Positions 34,109 to 42,792 of a stretch of 64,000 nucleotides of DNA are shown here, one piece after another. How positions within the stretch are numbered: the stretch's first letter is position 1; every line of letters starts with the position of its first letter. The stretch is from Bacteroidales bacterium (GTDB taxonomy: Bacteria; Bacteroidota; Bacteroidia; Bacteroidales; FEN-979). A program made the translations under genes and the position numbers. Location: assembly GCA_023229525.1 (NCBI GenBank), contig JALNZC010000004.1:1-64000 (forward strand), in the 5' to 3' direction. The notes under the pieces are model-generated. The model was not told the DNA's origin, ran no database searches, and saw nothing but the letters and a program-made list of their open reading frames with translations.

Positions 34109-35134
34109 TTACCTTTTCAGGGATTTCACCACAAGCAGGCTGATTAGTCCCAGCAAAACAAGGCCGGAAAGGACAAATGCCCACACATTGATAACCCTTG
34201 ACTCGACTACCATCGTATAATCCTCCAGCAGAAAAGCCATCGGAAAGAGATCCCAGGTAACACGGTTGCCGCTCAGAGCGGAGGAATTGGTTCCGGTGAT
34301 CAGTCCGGGCATCCCGGCTTCTACATGGAAATCTTCCATCGTTAACAGATTTTCGAGGAATCTGGTTTTCCCTTCAAATTCCCGAAACAACGGGGGCTGC
34401 AGTTCTTTGAGGCGATCAACGACGGTGTTACCGGTCCACTTCCGGTAAGCATCGATAAACGCCGCACCCTCCCTGAATTTATCTTTTGAAAGGGCGATCC
34501 TGATGCTGTCGCGGAATTCTGGGACCCTTTTCGCATCCAGGCGCGGATCATTCAATTTCAGGATTCCATCGGTCAGGAGCTTTTCGACCTCTGCAGTGGC
34601 CGATTCAACAAGGTATGTCAGTGCCTTATCTTCAGCAGCCTTACTTTTAACGCTGTCGGAGGGGATCTGAATGGAATGCCGCCGGGTGAGCCAGCCTATA
34701 TCCTCAGGTGTCAGATGGTCTTTAAAAGGAAGGGCAGTGAAGGGATTGGCGGCGGAGTAAACCTCTTTGTATTCTATATAAGAGTAAAAGAATCCGAACC
34801 TTTTCCTGATATCGATGTGGCGCACCAGTTCCTTTTTCCAGCTTGTATCACGGCTGATGTCAGCTTCCAGTTCTTCGCTATCCTTGTAATGTTTCGTATA
34901 GGTAACGATATACTTTTCTTTGCCTGCCGTGTCCTTTTTGGATGTCATCACCCATGAGGTGTCAAGGGGATACGGGAGATCTTTCTTAAATGCTTCCGCC
35001 GAATCGCCTGAGACGGTGATCATGCGCGTGAAGGTGCCGTCGTTGTTCACAATGGTCCTGACAGTGATCTCCCTGCAGGCGCTTAAGGCCATAAACAAAA
35101 CGGCCAGTCCGAAAATCAGGTGTGGTGTTTTCAT
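34109..35134 (-). CDS. lipoprotein with C-terminal membrane anchor, sigma-factor operon
   Basis: 341 aa. A lipobox (LSAC) follows a short signal peptide, and a single membrane helix lies near the C-terminus (about 316-336) with a basic tail (VKSLKR). The exported domain is alpha/beta and charged (VNNDGTFTRMITVSG, LDTSWVMTSKK). No family is recognised. Its start overlaps the stop of the anti-sigma gene (ATGA), so it is the third gene of an ECF sigma operon and probably part of the envelope stress sensor or its output. Confidence 0.75.
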   Translation of the reverse strand: MKTPHLIFGLAVLFMALSACREITVRTIVNNDGTFTRMITVSGDSAEAFKKDLPYPLDTSWVMTSKKDTAGKEKYIVTYTKHYKDSEELEADISRDTSWKKELVRHIDIRKRFGFFYSYIEYKEVYSAANPFTALPFKDHLTPEDIGWLTRRHSIQIPSDSVKSKAAEDKALTYLVESATAEVEKLLTDGILKLNDPRLDAKRVPEFRDSIRIALSKDKFREGAAFIDAYRKWTGNTVVDRLKELQPPLFREFEGKTRFLENLLTMEDFHVEAGMPGLITGTNSSALSGNRVTWDLFPMAFLLEDYTMVVESRVINVWAFVLSGLVLLGLISLLVVKSLKR

Positions 35135-35667
35135 TTTTTATTTCTTTGATCCAATTGTTTCTTCATAAATAAGGCTGATAGCGGGGTTCTTCCCTTTTCG
35201 GTGTACAGGCGTCTCTCCAACTCAGAAAAGGAGATCCCGGCCTCGTTGATGTTCATGGTTGACGCCTGTTGCAGCAAGTCTGAATAACGGGAACCCGGTT
35301 TAATCTCAACACATTGTCTTTCCAATGAGCTGATTTTCTTGACGATGCCGTATTGCTCGTATCCGAATAAAATGAAAAGGACAACCGAAGCGGCGACAAG
35401 CAGTCGCGTAAGAAGCAGCGGAACCACAAATGTCTTCACCGGACCCTTCGATATAGCAGCCATGATGTTACCGGTGAGCTCACCAGGGTCGCGGAGCATC
35501 GGTTCCGAATTGCGGACCAGGTTCATGACCTCCCGGGCTTTCAAGGCATCCGTATATGCCCGATAGCATGAGGAGCAGGTATTCAAATGCTGCATGAAGC
35601 TGACATTTGCCGGAACCTCCTCAAATATCATCCTGTCCAGGATTTCGATGGCATCCCTGCAATTCAT
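35131..35667 (-). CDS. anti-sigma factor with zinc-binding N-terminus
   Basis: 178 aa. The N-terminal region has a zinc-finger anti-sigma pattern, HLNTCSSC (H-x3-C-x2-C) with an earlier Cys3. One membrane helix lies around residues 84-103 (LLVAASVVLFILFGY), leaving a periplasmic C-terminal part of about 75 residues. It would hold the sigma factor at the membrane until a signal arrives. It overlaps both neighbours by 4 bases. Confidence 0.85.
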   Translation of the reverse strand: MNCRDAIEILDRMIFEEVPANVSFMQHLNTCSSCYRAYTDALKAREVMNLVRNSEPMLRDPGELTGNIMAAISKGPVKTFVVPLLLTRLLVAASVVLFILFGYEQYGIVKKISSLERQCVEIKPGSRYSDLLQQASTMNINEAGISFSELERRLYTEKGRTPLSALFMKKQLDQRNKK

Positions 35668-36236
35668 TTGATGGTCCTTTCTTTTTCAAGTATCCTTAAA
35701 AGTCGCTCTCTGACGCTCTTCCGTGCATGGTAAAGGTTGCTTTTCACCGCGTTTCCGGTCAGTTCTGTGATTGCTTCCACCTCTTCCGACGACATTCCTT
35801 CGACGTCTCTAAGGATGAAAACCATCTTCTGAGTTTCCGGAAGCTTTCCTGCAAGTCCTTTGATTAAAATGGCCAGATCATGGTTATCGGCTGGGGTTCC
35901 CTGATCGCGCTGCTGTAGGGCCACCAGTTTTTGTGAGACCAGGTCGATCGGGACCCATTCATGCCGGCGTATGGTCCGCATCCGGTCGGCCGAGGTGTTC
36001 GCCAGGATCCGGTACATCCATGGGATGAATTCCCTGGAAGAGTCATAAGAACCGATCTTTTGCCAGATCTTGATGAAACTTTCCTGGACAGCGTCTTTCG
36101 CCTCTTCTTCGTTACCGAGGATCCTGAATGCGAGCCGATATGCAGGTTGCTGGTACATCTCTACCAATTTTTTGAATGCCGTATGATCCCCGTTCCTGAT
36201 ACACCCAATGGTTTCCTGAAGATTCTCCGGCATCAT
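35664..36236 (-). CDS. ECF-type RNA polymerase sigma factor
   Basis: 190 aa from ATG 36236 (ATG 36233 directly follows); a longer frame to 36401 encodes only repeat-derived sequence and is not used. Region 2 is clear (FKKLVEMYQQPAYRLAFRIL, EAKDAVQESFIKIW, FIPWMYRILAN), and region 4 has LPETQKMVFILRDVEGMSSE and an HTH (GNAVKSNLYHARK). It directs polymerase to envelope or surface genes under control of the anti-sigma factor encoded next (4-base overlap). Confidence 0.93.
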   Translation of the reverse strand: MMPENLQETIGCIRNGDHTAFKKLVEMYQQPAYRLAFRILGNEEEAKDAVQESFIKIWQKIGSYDSSREFIPWMYRILANTSADRMRTIRRHEWVPIDLVSQKLVALQQRDQGTPADNHDLAILIKGLAGKLPETQKMVFILRDVEGMSSEEVEAITELTGNAVKSNLYHARKSVRERLLRILEKERTIK

Positions 36237-36605
36237 GTTTTGTGTTGCTTCTGATCTATATACGGTGAAATTAAGAAAAAGTAAAATAATGTGACGCGTG
36301 ACGAAGTGAAAAGGTAACAAAGTAACAGGGTGACAGGGCTGATACATTATATCAGAGGGGAGAAAGTGATCCTGGATTTTGATCTGGCAAGCTTTTGGCA
36401 TATGCTCCGAAGATGATGGTTGTTCGGGCCTTTGCTGGTGAACTGATATACCGGATATTTAAGTTGAGAAAGGAGGGGAAATAGGGGTTTTACAGAATTA
36501 AATCCTATTTCTGTCTGATGATATGATCTTTTCTGCTTCAAGCTCGCGGATGTCGGCATTATGCAAAAGTGCGTAATGTTTCAATTCACGCGGACTGAAA
36601 TCCGC
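36237..36605. other. gap with short repeats and a possible coding remnant
   Basis: 36291-36303 has the GTGACGCGTGACG repeat and 36304-36345 AAGTAACA-like units. On the minus strand a 21-codon tail (NADIRELEAEKIISSDRNRI, stop near 36502) looks coding but has no recognised parent. No complete gene is present. Confidence 0.3.
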
Positions 36606-37121
36606 CTACTCTCCCTTGTAAATAAAACAGGTGTTTTTAAGAAGTTTCTTGGAAATTTCAAATCGCCGGGTCTCAGCAAGAAGATTAAAATCCCGGCTCA
36701 TCAAGCCGAATCCATTATCATAACCAATCAATGTGGTAGCAGCAAAATTAATCGTCTCAAGGGCTAATTCTCTCAGGTGAACACATCCCTCACTTCCGCC
36801 AATTCTTTGTGAAATCATTTTTGTAATTCCCCGTTCAATCTTCAACCCGATCATAAGCTTTGCCTTTTCTGCAACCAAATAACAGGAAGCATGAGGATAA
36901 TTCGTGTACGTGCTTCGGGCATTCCTAATGGTTTTGGTCTGTGGTTCAATCTCGATATCTAACCGGATCAGATGATATGGGTCTAATAAAGTTGCTTCAA
37001 GCAGTAAATTTCCATCCCCCAATTCGAATGCTTCAATACCGATATCTCTTTTTGAAATAAGACGCTTTGATGGAATTCCATCAATTTTTAATCTGTCGTT
37101 GCTATCCTTTAATTCTTCCAT
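36606..37121 (-). CDS. DUF2889 family protein
   Basis: 171 aa, soluble. Family features include PSKRLISKRDIGIEAFELG, LLLEATLLDPYHLIRLDIEI, the YPHASC segment and IGGSEGCVHLRELALETI with conserved Cys/His. DUF2889 proteins are widely distributed and of unknown biochemical role. The gene stands alone, divergent from the DUF2784 gene across a 156-base gap. Apparently intact and full length. Confidence 0.85.
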   Translation of the reverse strand: MEELKDSNDRLKIDGIPSKRLISKRDIGIEAFELGDGNLLLEATLLDPYHLIRLDIEIEPQTKTIRNARSTYTNYPHASCYLVAEKAKLMIGLKIERGITKMISQRIGGSEGCVHLRELALETINFAATTLIGYDNGFGLMSRDFNLLAETRRFEISKKLLKNTCFIYKGE

Positions 37122-37234
37122 GATTTAATTTTTAAGGTTTCTGTCAAACCGGCATCAAACAGGCTCCATTATATGTTCCCTGATCATTGGATTGCAATGT
37201 CGTAAAAAGTTTTGATATATAGTCTGTGGAGATG

Positions 37235-37268
37235 GTTGACGGATTAATCTTAAATTGGCTTAACTTTG
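37235..37268 (+). promoter_or_regulatory. Bacteroidota-type promoter of the DUF2784 gene
   Basis: GTTG at 37235-37238 is followed after 22 bases by TAACTTTG (37261-37268), a TAnnTTTG match. Transcription would start near 37274, so the ATG at 37278 would be almost leaderless, or ATG 37287 used. Confidence 0.5.
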
Positions 37269-37277
37269 AAAAAATGA

Positions 37278-37673
37278 ATGGTCCTGATGGCGGATTATTT
37301 TTTTGTTGTTTTTCATACTTCTCTTATTCTCTTTAACCTTTTGGGCTGGATCTGGAGGCCCCTGCGGAAGGCTAATCTTGTAACGCTGCTGCTCACCGGG
37401 GGTTCATGGTTCATCCTGGGAATATTCTATGGGATCGGATTTTGCCCGTTCACCGAATGGCATTGGGAGATCCTCCATAAACTTGGTCAGCACGATTTAC
37501 CGGATTCTTATATCAGTTATCTGGTTGGAAGATTTACCGGATTTCGTCCGGATGCCATGCTGGTTAATGCACTTACCGCTACATTTTATTTTTTAGCGCT
37601 TGCCCTATCGGTATACATGAATTTTTTCAGGAAGAAACGCCCGAAAAAGCAAGGACTGATTCCCGGGACCTGA
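37278..37673 (+). CDS. DUF2784 family membrane protein
   Basis: 131 aa with four predicted membrane helices. Conserved features of DUF2784 are the early FFVVFHTSLILFNLLGW region, the CPFTEWHWEILHKLG motif after helix 2, and a final helix with a basic tail (FFRKKRPKKQG). The function is unknown. It is monocistronic. ATG 37287 is an alternative start that would shorten it by three residues. Confidence 0.88.
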   Translation: MVLMADYFFVVFHTSLILFNLLGWIWRPLRKANLVTLLLTGGSWFILGIFYGIGFCPFTEWHWEILHKLGQHDLPDSYISYLVGRFTGFRPDAMLVNALTATFYFLALALSVYMNFFRKKRPKKQGLIPGT

Positions 37674-37763
37674 AGTAGAACTTTAATTTAACATTGTGTA
37701 TCTTTGATCTTTATAATTATCAAACGTTGAGGCCACTCCGAAAAGTAGCTTATGGTAAATCTA

Positions 37764-37890
37764 CCCACCCCCAGCCCCTCCCTGCCCACAGGGAGGGGAG
37801 CATCTCTGCTCTGGCAAAATACTGTATATCTTGTTATTGGGTATGGTGGCGCTTTTCCCCTCCCTTTTCAAGGGAGGGGTTGGGGGTGGG
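37764..37890. repeat. long G-tract inverted repeat (MITE-like)
   Basis: Arms of 20 bases, CCCACCCCCAGCCCCTCCCT (37764-37783) and AGGGAGGGGTTGGGGGTGGG (37871-37890), pair with one mismatch and enclose 87 bases. No transposase is present. It resembles a small mobile or regulatory element inserted between genes; the shorter hairpin at 19593 has similar outer arms. Confidence 0.7.
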
Positions 37891-38124
37891 TCGATTGGCT
37901 GCAAACCTTTTTCGCAGACTTTTCGGAGCAGGCTCAAGTCTTCAATATTTGATATTATTTTTGGTGTTAGATAACAAATGATTGGAATCTTAAGCTCCAA
38001 TGAACTCACTTTCTATGTTAAACTATTATTAGAAAAGGGGCTTAAGCTCCGAAATAAAATGCAACAACGATCCGATTCTGCTAAAAACAACATGCACAAT
38101 AAACCCAATTAAAAACATAAAGTC

Positions 38125-38514
38125 ATGGAACTAAAAATCACAACAATTATACCCACAGATGATAAAGAACTTGCCGATCGTTTAATGAACAGTTTGATTT
38201 ATGATCAGGCAGTGGTTCTTGGGATTGTTGTAGGAAACGATAACTGGTGTATTGATCTCATTCAGAAAGCTGACCGGGTTGCTTACGCCAGGAAGAGTAT
38301 TCGGCGAGCTGTATGGATACGTAATCCTAAACTTGTTGATAAAATCTTAAGCTCCCTGTTTTCACATTCTGAAGGATTAATAATACCGGAAACACTTCCA
38401 TATTTCTTTACGGTAACTATGGCAGATAAAGCATGTGATATCATCTTACCTGGTGAAATAAATCCGGATAATGTTAGTATAGATAAATCATTCAGGAAGG
38501 CCGAAATAGGATAA
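38125..38514 (+). CDS. small unknown protein upstream of a coiled-coil secreted protein
   Basis: 129 aa, soluble, no signal. It has an alpha/beta look with IIPTDDKELADRLMNSLIYD, VVGNDNWCIDLIQ and a later ILSSLFSHSEGLIIPETLPY. No family recognised. The next gene starts 6 bases after its stop, so they are probably co-transcribed. Its function may be linked to the exported protein that follows. Confidence 0.6.
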   Translation: MELKITTIIPTDDKELADRLMNSLIYDQAVVLGIVVGNDNWCIDLIQKADRVAYARKSIRRAVWIRNPKLVDKILSSLFSHSEGLIIPETLPYFFTVTMADKACDIILPGEINPDNVSIDKSFRKAEIG

Positions 38515-38519
38515 CCATT

Positions 38520-40325
38520 ATGAAAACACATACAAACATATCAAAGTGGACTTGTGTTCTGATCTTCTTTTGTATTTCAATTGTCCTGCATGGACAAATA
38601 CTTGACTTAAAAGAGATTCCAACAGTTGGAAAAAAGATTTATCCGCTCAAAGGCAAGAGTGTATACTATGTGGATATTAACAGTGTAATTGATATTCAAA
38701 TTAACAAAGAAATGCTAAAGGAGAAAATCAATAAAAATATTACAACAGGTAATATAAGGGTCGATTCTCTCTTGACTGCATTGAAGAACCTCAAAAGCTT
38801 TTCAGACACGCTCCTTGTAAAATCGACAACTTTCAATAACAGCTTGCGGGCATATAACAGGACCGGTTCTGTTACAGATCTGGAGATGCTTGAACAGAGT
38901 CTCAACTCTCTTGCTAAAGCAGAGGATGATTTTCTGAAGGCATACACCTATAAGAACCCTTGGCTGTATAAAAAGGCAAATGCAATGTTCGATGATTACA
39001 AATCAATAGCGGAGATATTCGAAGACCAGGTTAAAGAAATGCAAAACTTTCTAAACCAGCAGTTAAACCAAGCTATTAATTCAGAAGGTGTTTTTGTACA
39101 AGTTGGTGCATGGATTATTACAAAGTCTGGAGCAAACAGCATCCACCTTGACGGATTTGATGAATATCCAATGGGAAAATATTATGAATGGAAAACAGTT
39201 AATCTTCAATTAGATGAAACTCAAATCAAAGAACTTGAATCCATGCATAATATGCTTAGCGATAATGCTAAGTCGTATGATGAAATATTCAATGAAATCG
39301 GAGCAGGTTACCGCGAAATGCTGCTTGGTGTAATTGGTCCGGTAAATGATTCTATCATTAAAATATTTAATACGGTAAACTACCTCATCGAAAAGTCCTC
39401 AAATACCCAAAAGGATCTGAAAGAACAGCTGACAAAAATTGAATCGTCCGTAAAAGATTATAAAATGTTCGTTAAGGAGTGGATTGAATCCTATAAAAAC
39501 GGCAACATCATAGAAACCGACAAATTTCAACTTCTAATGAGATTTTATAAAGACCAACAAAAGTTGATATCCCAAACCTCAGCTCAATTCGATAAAATAA
39601 AAGAAAGTGTAATTAAGGTTCAGTTCATACTGAAAAATGCGTCAGCCAATTTAAAAGATTCTGTTAATAAACTGGTACTTCAAGTATCATCCCTGCCACA
39701 AACAATCGAAACAAAATTCTCAGTTGTATTATCCGGCCTGAATACAATGGTTAATGGCGCTAAATTCAACAGCGACTTACTGACATTCGGAGATAAGGTT
39801 AAAAAACTTGCTATTGATGTCGTTCCGTCATCTACATCATTTTCGCTTAAGTTTACCGGAAAACGAGATCCGGGAGATCAGGTTATCCTTAAAGTGGGAG
39901 CCGGAACCCCCTCTCTGACCAAAGCAAAAGACCTTGAAGTGATTTACCTCAACCTGCTTGCTGCCGAACCCCACATCAATATGGCTGTTGCATACGACTT
40001 CGCCTGGCCGGTGACGAGGATCGGTGAAGCGCCACCCAACGGACCTTCCTACAGTACTTTATATAAATTCCGTTCAAGAAAACCCATCTATCGTAATGTT
40101 ATCGATGTTGGACTAGGACTGAACTTTGCTGTATTTGATTTCAATAAAGACGACATACCTGAGATTTCCACGGGTTTGTGTTTAAGTGTTTTACGCGATT
40201 ATCTCCAGGCAGGATGGGGGTTTAATTTCAATGCTAACCTTGGATACTACTTCGTAGGAATCCGCATTCCAGTTTCGATAAACAACATCTATTTCAATGG
40301 TTCAACCAAAGACCAGAACAATTAA
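38520..40325 (+). CDS. large secreted coiled-coil protein with barrel-like C-terminus
   Basis: 601 aa. A signal peptide (residues 1-26, ending LHGQ) is followed by long helical stretches with coiled-coil character (about residues 55-400, for example KDLKEQLTKIESSVKDYKM). The last 200 residues become beta-rich, with alternating aromatics (YRNVIDVGLGLNFAVFDF, GWGFNFNANLGYYFVGIRIP). This could be a periplasmic/outer-membrane protein combining a helical stalk and barrel or barrel-like end. No family is recognised. Convergent with the gene at 40460. Confidence 0.65.
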   Translation: MKTHTNISKWTCVLIFFCISIVLHGQILDLKEIPTVGKKIYPLKGKSVYYVDINSVIDIQINKEMLKEKINKNITTGNIRVDSLLTALKNLKSFSDTLLVKSTTFNNSLRAYNRTGSVTDLEMLEQSLNSLAKAEDDFLKAYTYKNPWLYKKANAMFDDYKSIAEIFEDQVKEMQNFLNQQLNQAINSEGVFVQVGAWIITKSGANSIHLDGFDEYPMGKYYEWKTVNLQLDETQIKELESMHNMLSDNAKSYDEIFNEIGAGYREMLLGVIGPVNDSIIKIFNTVNYLIEKSSNTQKDLKEQLTKIESSVKDYKMFVKEWIESYKNGNIIETDKFQLLMRFYKDQQKLISQTSAQFDKIKESVIKVQFILKNASANLKDSVNKLVLQVSSLPQTIETKFSVVLSGLNTMVNGAKFNSDLLTFGDKVKKLAIDVVPSSTSFSLKFTGKRDPGDQVILKVGAGTPSLTKAKDLEVIYLNLLAAEPHINMAVAYDFAWPVTRIGEAPPNGPSYSTLYKFRSRKPIYRNVIDVGLGLNFAVFDFNKDDIPEISTGLCLSVLRDYLQAGWGFNFNANLGYYFVGIRIPVSINNIYFNGSTKDQNN

Positions 40326-40429
40326 TAATCAAATAGCGTTTTTTATGGATAATTTCCCTGAAAAACCGTGGTTTTGTAAAGATTGGAAATCAATGGTATA
40401 AACTACAGGGCAAGCTCCGGACCTCAATT

Positions 40430-40445
40430 CCGCCCCAAGGGGCGG
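40430..40445. terminator. hairpin between convergent genes
   Basis: CCGCCCC and GGGGCGG form a perfect 7-base stem with loop AA, extendable with AATT arms. It lies between the ends of two convergent genes and may end transcription in both directions, though there is no T-run. Confidence 0.45.
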
Positions 40446-40459
40446 TGAATTTGGTACTA

Positions 40460-41617
40460 TCAAATTCCTTTCTTGGAATCTGGCCCTTCTCCCTCCTTTA
40501 CGGTATTTTCCATAGTCTTTAACCCGACGAATCCGGCTGAGCTGATGCCCATGAGGGCGAGAAGCGTTTCATCAAAAGCTGGTATCTGCTGCTCCGCGAT
40601 AACCTTTTGTACGAAGATGATTCCCAGAATAATGGTCCAGAGGATCATCTGGCAACGATGCACACTGTATCCGACACTATCGGAAGCCATGTCGACCCAG
40701 AATCCACGGGATGGCACATGAACAGGTACCGGGGTTTTACGCCGGAAATCAACCAGTTTGGATCCTGCGGTTGTTGTAATACTAATCCCCAGCAAGATAA
40801 GGGTGCTATCCGTAAGTGATCCGGGGGTTTTGCTGATAATCCAAAGATAGAAGTAAGAAGATGCAATGATCACCGTCCAGAAAATCAATTGTGCAAGTCC
40901 AAGGCTAAATTGACTCTGGTTGTCACCGACACGGATAAGATCGGTTTTACGGGAAAGAAAGAAAACGATACCCAGTACAATCACAATCATCATAAGGGCA
41001 GATATGAGTGCACCAACACTGACATATTTCATATGGGTACCCTTATAGTCTTTGATATTTGGCAACGAAGGTCCGTTAGGGAAACCAAGTGACAGTTTAA
41101 GGTAAACCCCCGAAAACATGGTAGTGAAAAAGGGATAGAACCGGTGAAGTTCCTTTGAATTGCGATCAAGAAAAAATACGAATTCCTTTGTTTCCGGATT
41201 TTCATTGATACATAGGATATCCCTGATGGGTATCCCGTTTATGTAAAGGATCACAAGTCCGGACGAATCAACAGTAGCTACACGTTCCAGTGAATCGCGC
41301 AATGCATTAAACCGTTTATGGTTATCGATTTTCATGATGATGTAATCTCCGATCACTACATTGTTATTATGCCGCTTGGGGCGCAGGGAAACAATTGATT
41401 CAACAACCGGAAGTAGTAACACAGAGTGGGATTGAATAGTATCACTTGTTTTATTTTGAGAACTATTTGAGATCCCGGGCAGGTTTACAGTGGTTGTTAT
41501 GACAACCACCCCTTCCTGTTTATTTTTTATCGTATCTGTCCGGGAAGTCTTTTGTTGTCCGAAACTTGTCTGGATAAGTCCCAGAAAAACGATGAGAGAA
41601 ATCAATAACTTTTTCAT
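40460..41617 (-). CDS. secreted/membrane protein of unknown function
   Basis: 385 aa from ATG 41617 (MKKLLISLI, a typical signal peptide ending TSFGQ); ATG 41629 and GTG 41641 are alternatives. The N-terminal half is exported and Thr/Ser-rich (TTTVNLPGISNSSQ) with a segment VVIGDYIIMKIDNHKRF. Four or five predicted membrane helices follow (from about residue 195). No family is recognised. It is coupled to the small upstream gene ending at 41644, and shares the locus with the two oppositely oriented genes at 38125-40325. Confidence 0.6.
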   Translation of the reverse strand: MKKLLISLIVFLGLIQTSFGQQKTSRTDTIKNKQEGVVVITTTVNLPGISNSSQNKTSDTIQSHSVLLLPVVESIVSLRPKRHNNNVVIGDYIIMKIDNHKRFNALRDSLERVATVDSSGLVILYINGIPIRDILCINENPETKEFVFFLDRNSKELHRFYPFFTTMFSGVYLKLSLGFPNGPSLPNIKDYKGTHMKYVSVGALISALMMIVIVLGIVFFLSRKTDLIRVGDNQSQFSLGLAQLIFWTVIIASSYFYLWIISKTPGSLTDSTLILLGISITTTAGSKLVDFRRKTPVPVHVPSRGFWVDMASDSVGYSVHRCQMILWTIILGIIFVQKVIAEQQIPAFDETLLALMGISSAGFVGLKTMENTVKEGEGPDSKKGI

Positions 41618-41643
41618 AATCAGGAACATTAAGGTTTTCACGT

Positions 41644-41880
41644 TTATTTCCGGACAAGATGATTCGATTTATGGATTTTTTCTTTGTGTAAAAAATTCAC
41701 AAGAATCTCATCAGGATCAACAGGTGTTGTTAAAATCAATGCTTTTTCCGGATCAATATCTTCCCTGTTTTTGAATATCTTTAAGATCTGGGCAAAGAGG
41801 GATGCACCTGAAAAAGTTAGAATTAACGTACGGAGGAGGTATAAAAATCTTCTTGTCAACACGTTTTCATATTTTGCCAT
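41644..41880 (-). CDS. small secreted protein, unknown function
   Basis: 78 aa from ATG 41880. A longer frame to 42036 would begin upstream of the promoter at 41932-41963, so the shorter start is preferred. The N-terminus (RRFLYLLRTLILTFSGASLFA) is signal-like; the mature part is charged (KIFKNREDIDPEKALIL). It is the first gene of a two-gene unit with the 385-aa protein. No family known. Confidence 0.5.
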   Translation of the reverse strand: MAKYENVLTRRFLYLLRTLILTFSGASLFAQILKIFKNREDIDPEKALILTTPVDPDEILVNFLHKEKIHKSNHLVRK

Positions 41881-41931
41881 TTTTAACAATCTGGCAGCTA
41901 ACCTGTTTCCTTCCTGTCGCCTATCATCGAC

Positions 41932-41963
41932 CAAATATAGAAAGTTTATATATATAAACAAAA
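41932..41963 (-). promoter_or_regulatory. Bacteroidota-type promoter
   Basis: On the minus strand TTTTG (41959-41963) is separated by 19 bases from TATATTTG (41932-41939), an excellent match to TTTG-N19-TAnnTTTG. The transcript would start near 41925, 45 bases before ATG 41880. The spacer contains the palindrome TTTATATATATAAA. Confidence 0.75.
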
Positions 41964-42094
41964 GGGTGTTAAAGAAATTTCTGATTGCTATTAAACTATT
42001 TTGAGTCTTATAATCTTCTGATTGTCTAATGATCAATTACCGTTTTTTTGATTAAAAAACACGGCACAGCGCAAACTCAGGCGCTCATTCATGC

Positions 42095-42196
42095 TTACTG
42101 TTTGATGATCTTAGCAGTTTCAGTCGTATTTTCAGAGATCACACGGATAAAATAGACTCCCATTGGTCTGTCTGATAACAAAAATTTATGCCTGGG
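42095..42196 (-). pseudogene. orphan T9SS sorting-tail remnant
   Basis: The minus strand encodes KFLLSDRPMGVYFIRVISEN, then TTETAKIIKQ and a stop at 42095. This is the last part of a T9SS type A sorting domain. No upstream cargo gene exists: a cytosolic-type amidase ends six bases away. It is the remains of a lost secreted protein. Confidence 0.75.
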
Positions 42197-42201
42197 TTCT
42201 T

Positions 42202-42792
42202 CTAGAAATTATATCCCGCCTCTTCTGTCTCCCGGATGGCCTGCAGGTGTGCTTGGGCAATGTAATCCCTCCATTCGGGGGATAGCAGTTTCCCGCACTG
42301 ATCGGGGTTGCTGTAGAACCCGTTTTCGGTCAGTATGGCCGGCATTTTAGTGTACTTCAGCACATAAAAATCGGCTTCTTTTACCCCACGGTCACGCCAT
42401 CCCACCGTCGTGACCAGGTTGCTCTGGAATATTTTGGCCAGCCTTTCCGATCTGGAGGCAAACCGGAAGCAAAATGTCTCGATACCGTTTGCGTTGCTCC
42501 ATTCATCGCCGGCTGCATTGGCATGGATGGACAAATAGAGCTTCTGCAGCGGTGTCTGCATCTTGTTGGCCCTGTCCACACGGACCGACAAGGAAATATC
42601 ACCTTCCACCTCCGGTACCAGGTTGTGGGAGCTCAGCCCGTCGGTTTCCATTAGCGCCATTAACCGGCTGACAATGTCACGGTTAAATTCGTACTCAAGT
42701 AACTGGCGTCCGTCGTCCAGTAAAGGGGAACGCTTTCCGGGTGTGGCTTTGCCATGCCCGTTATCAATTATCCAAAGAAATTTTCCAATCAT
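42202..42792 (-). CDS. N-acetylmuramoyl-L-alanine amidase (Amidase_3)
   Basis: 196 aa. Amidase_3 motifs are present: IIDNGHG with the first zinc His, a Glu in YEFNRDI, LSIHANA with the second His, and the catalytic Glu in LTENGFYSN. It would cleave the bond between MurNAc and the stem peptide in peptidoglycan. No signal peptide is visible, unlike export-type AmiC, so it may be phage-like or released by another route. Next to it lies a degraded T9SS tail that does not belong to it. Confidence 0.9.
   Translation of the reverse strand: MIGKFLWIIDNGHGKATPGKRSPLLDDGRQLLEYEFNRDIVSRLMALMETDGLSSHNLVPEVEGDISLSVRVDRANKMQTPLQKLYLSIHANAAGDEWSNANGIETFCFRFASRSERLAKIFQSNLVTTVGWRDRGVKEADFYVLKYTKMPAILTENGFYSNPDQCGKLLSPEWRDYIAQAHLQAIRETEEAGYNF

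Noticed and set aside
36237..36401. N-terminal extension of the ECF sigma factor
   Set aside because: The added 55 residues derive from repeat DNA and do not resemble sigma region 2; ATG 36236 is a better start.
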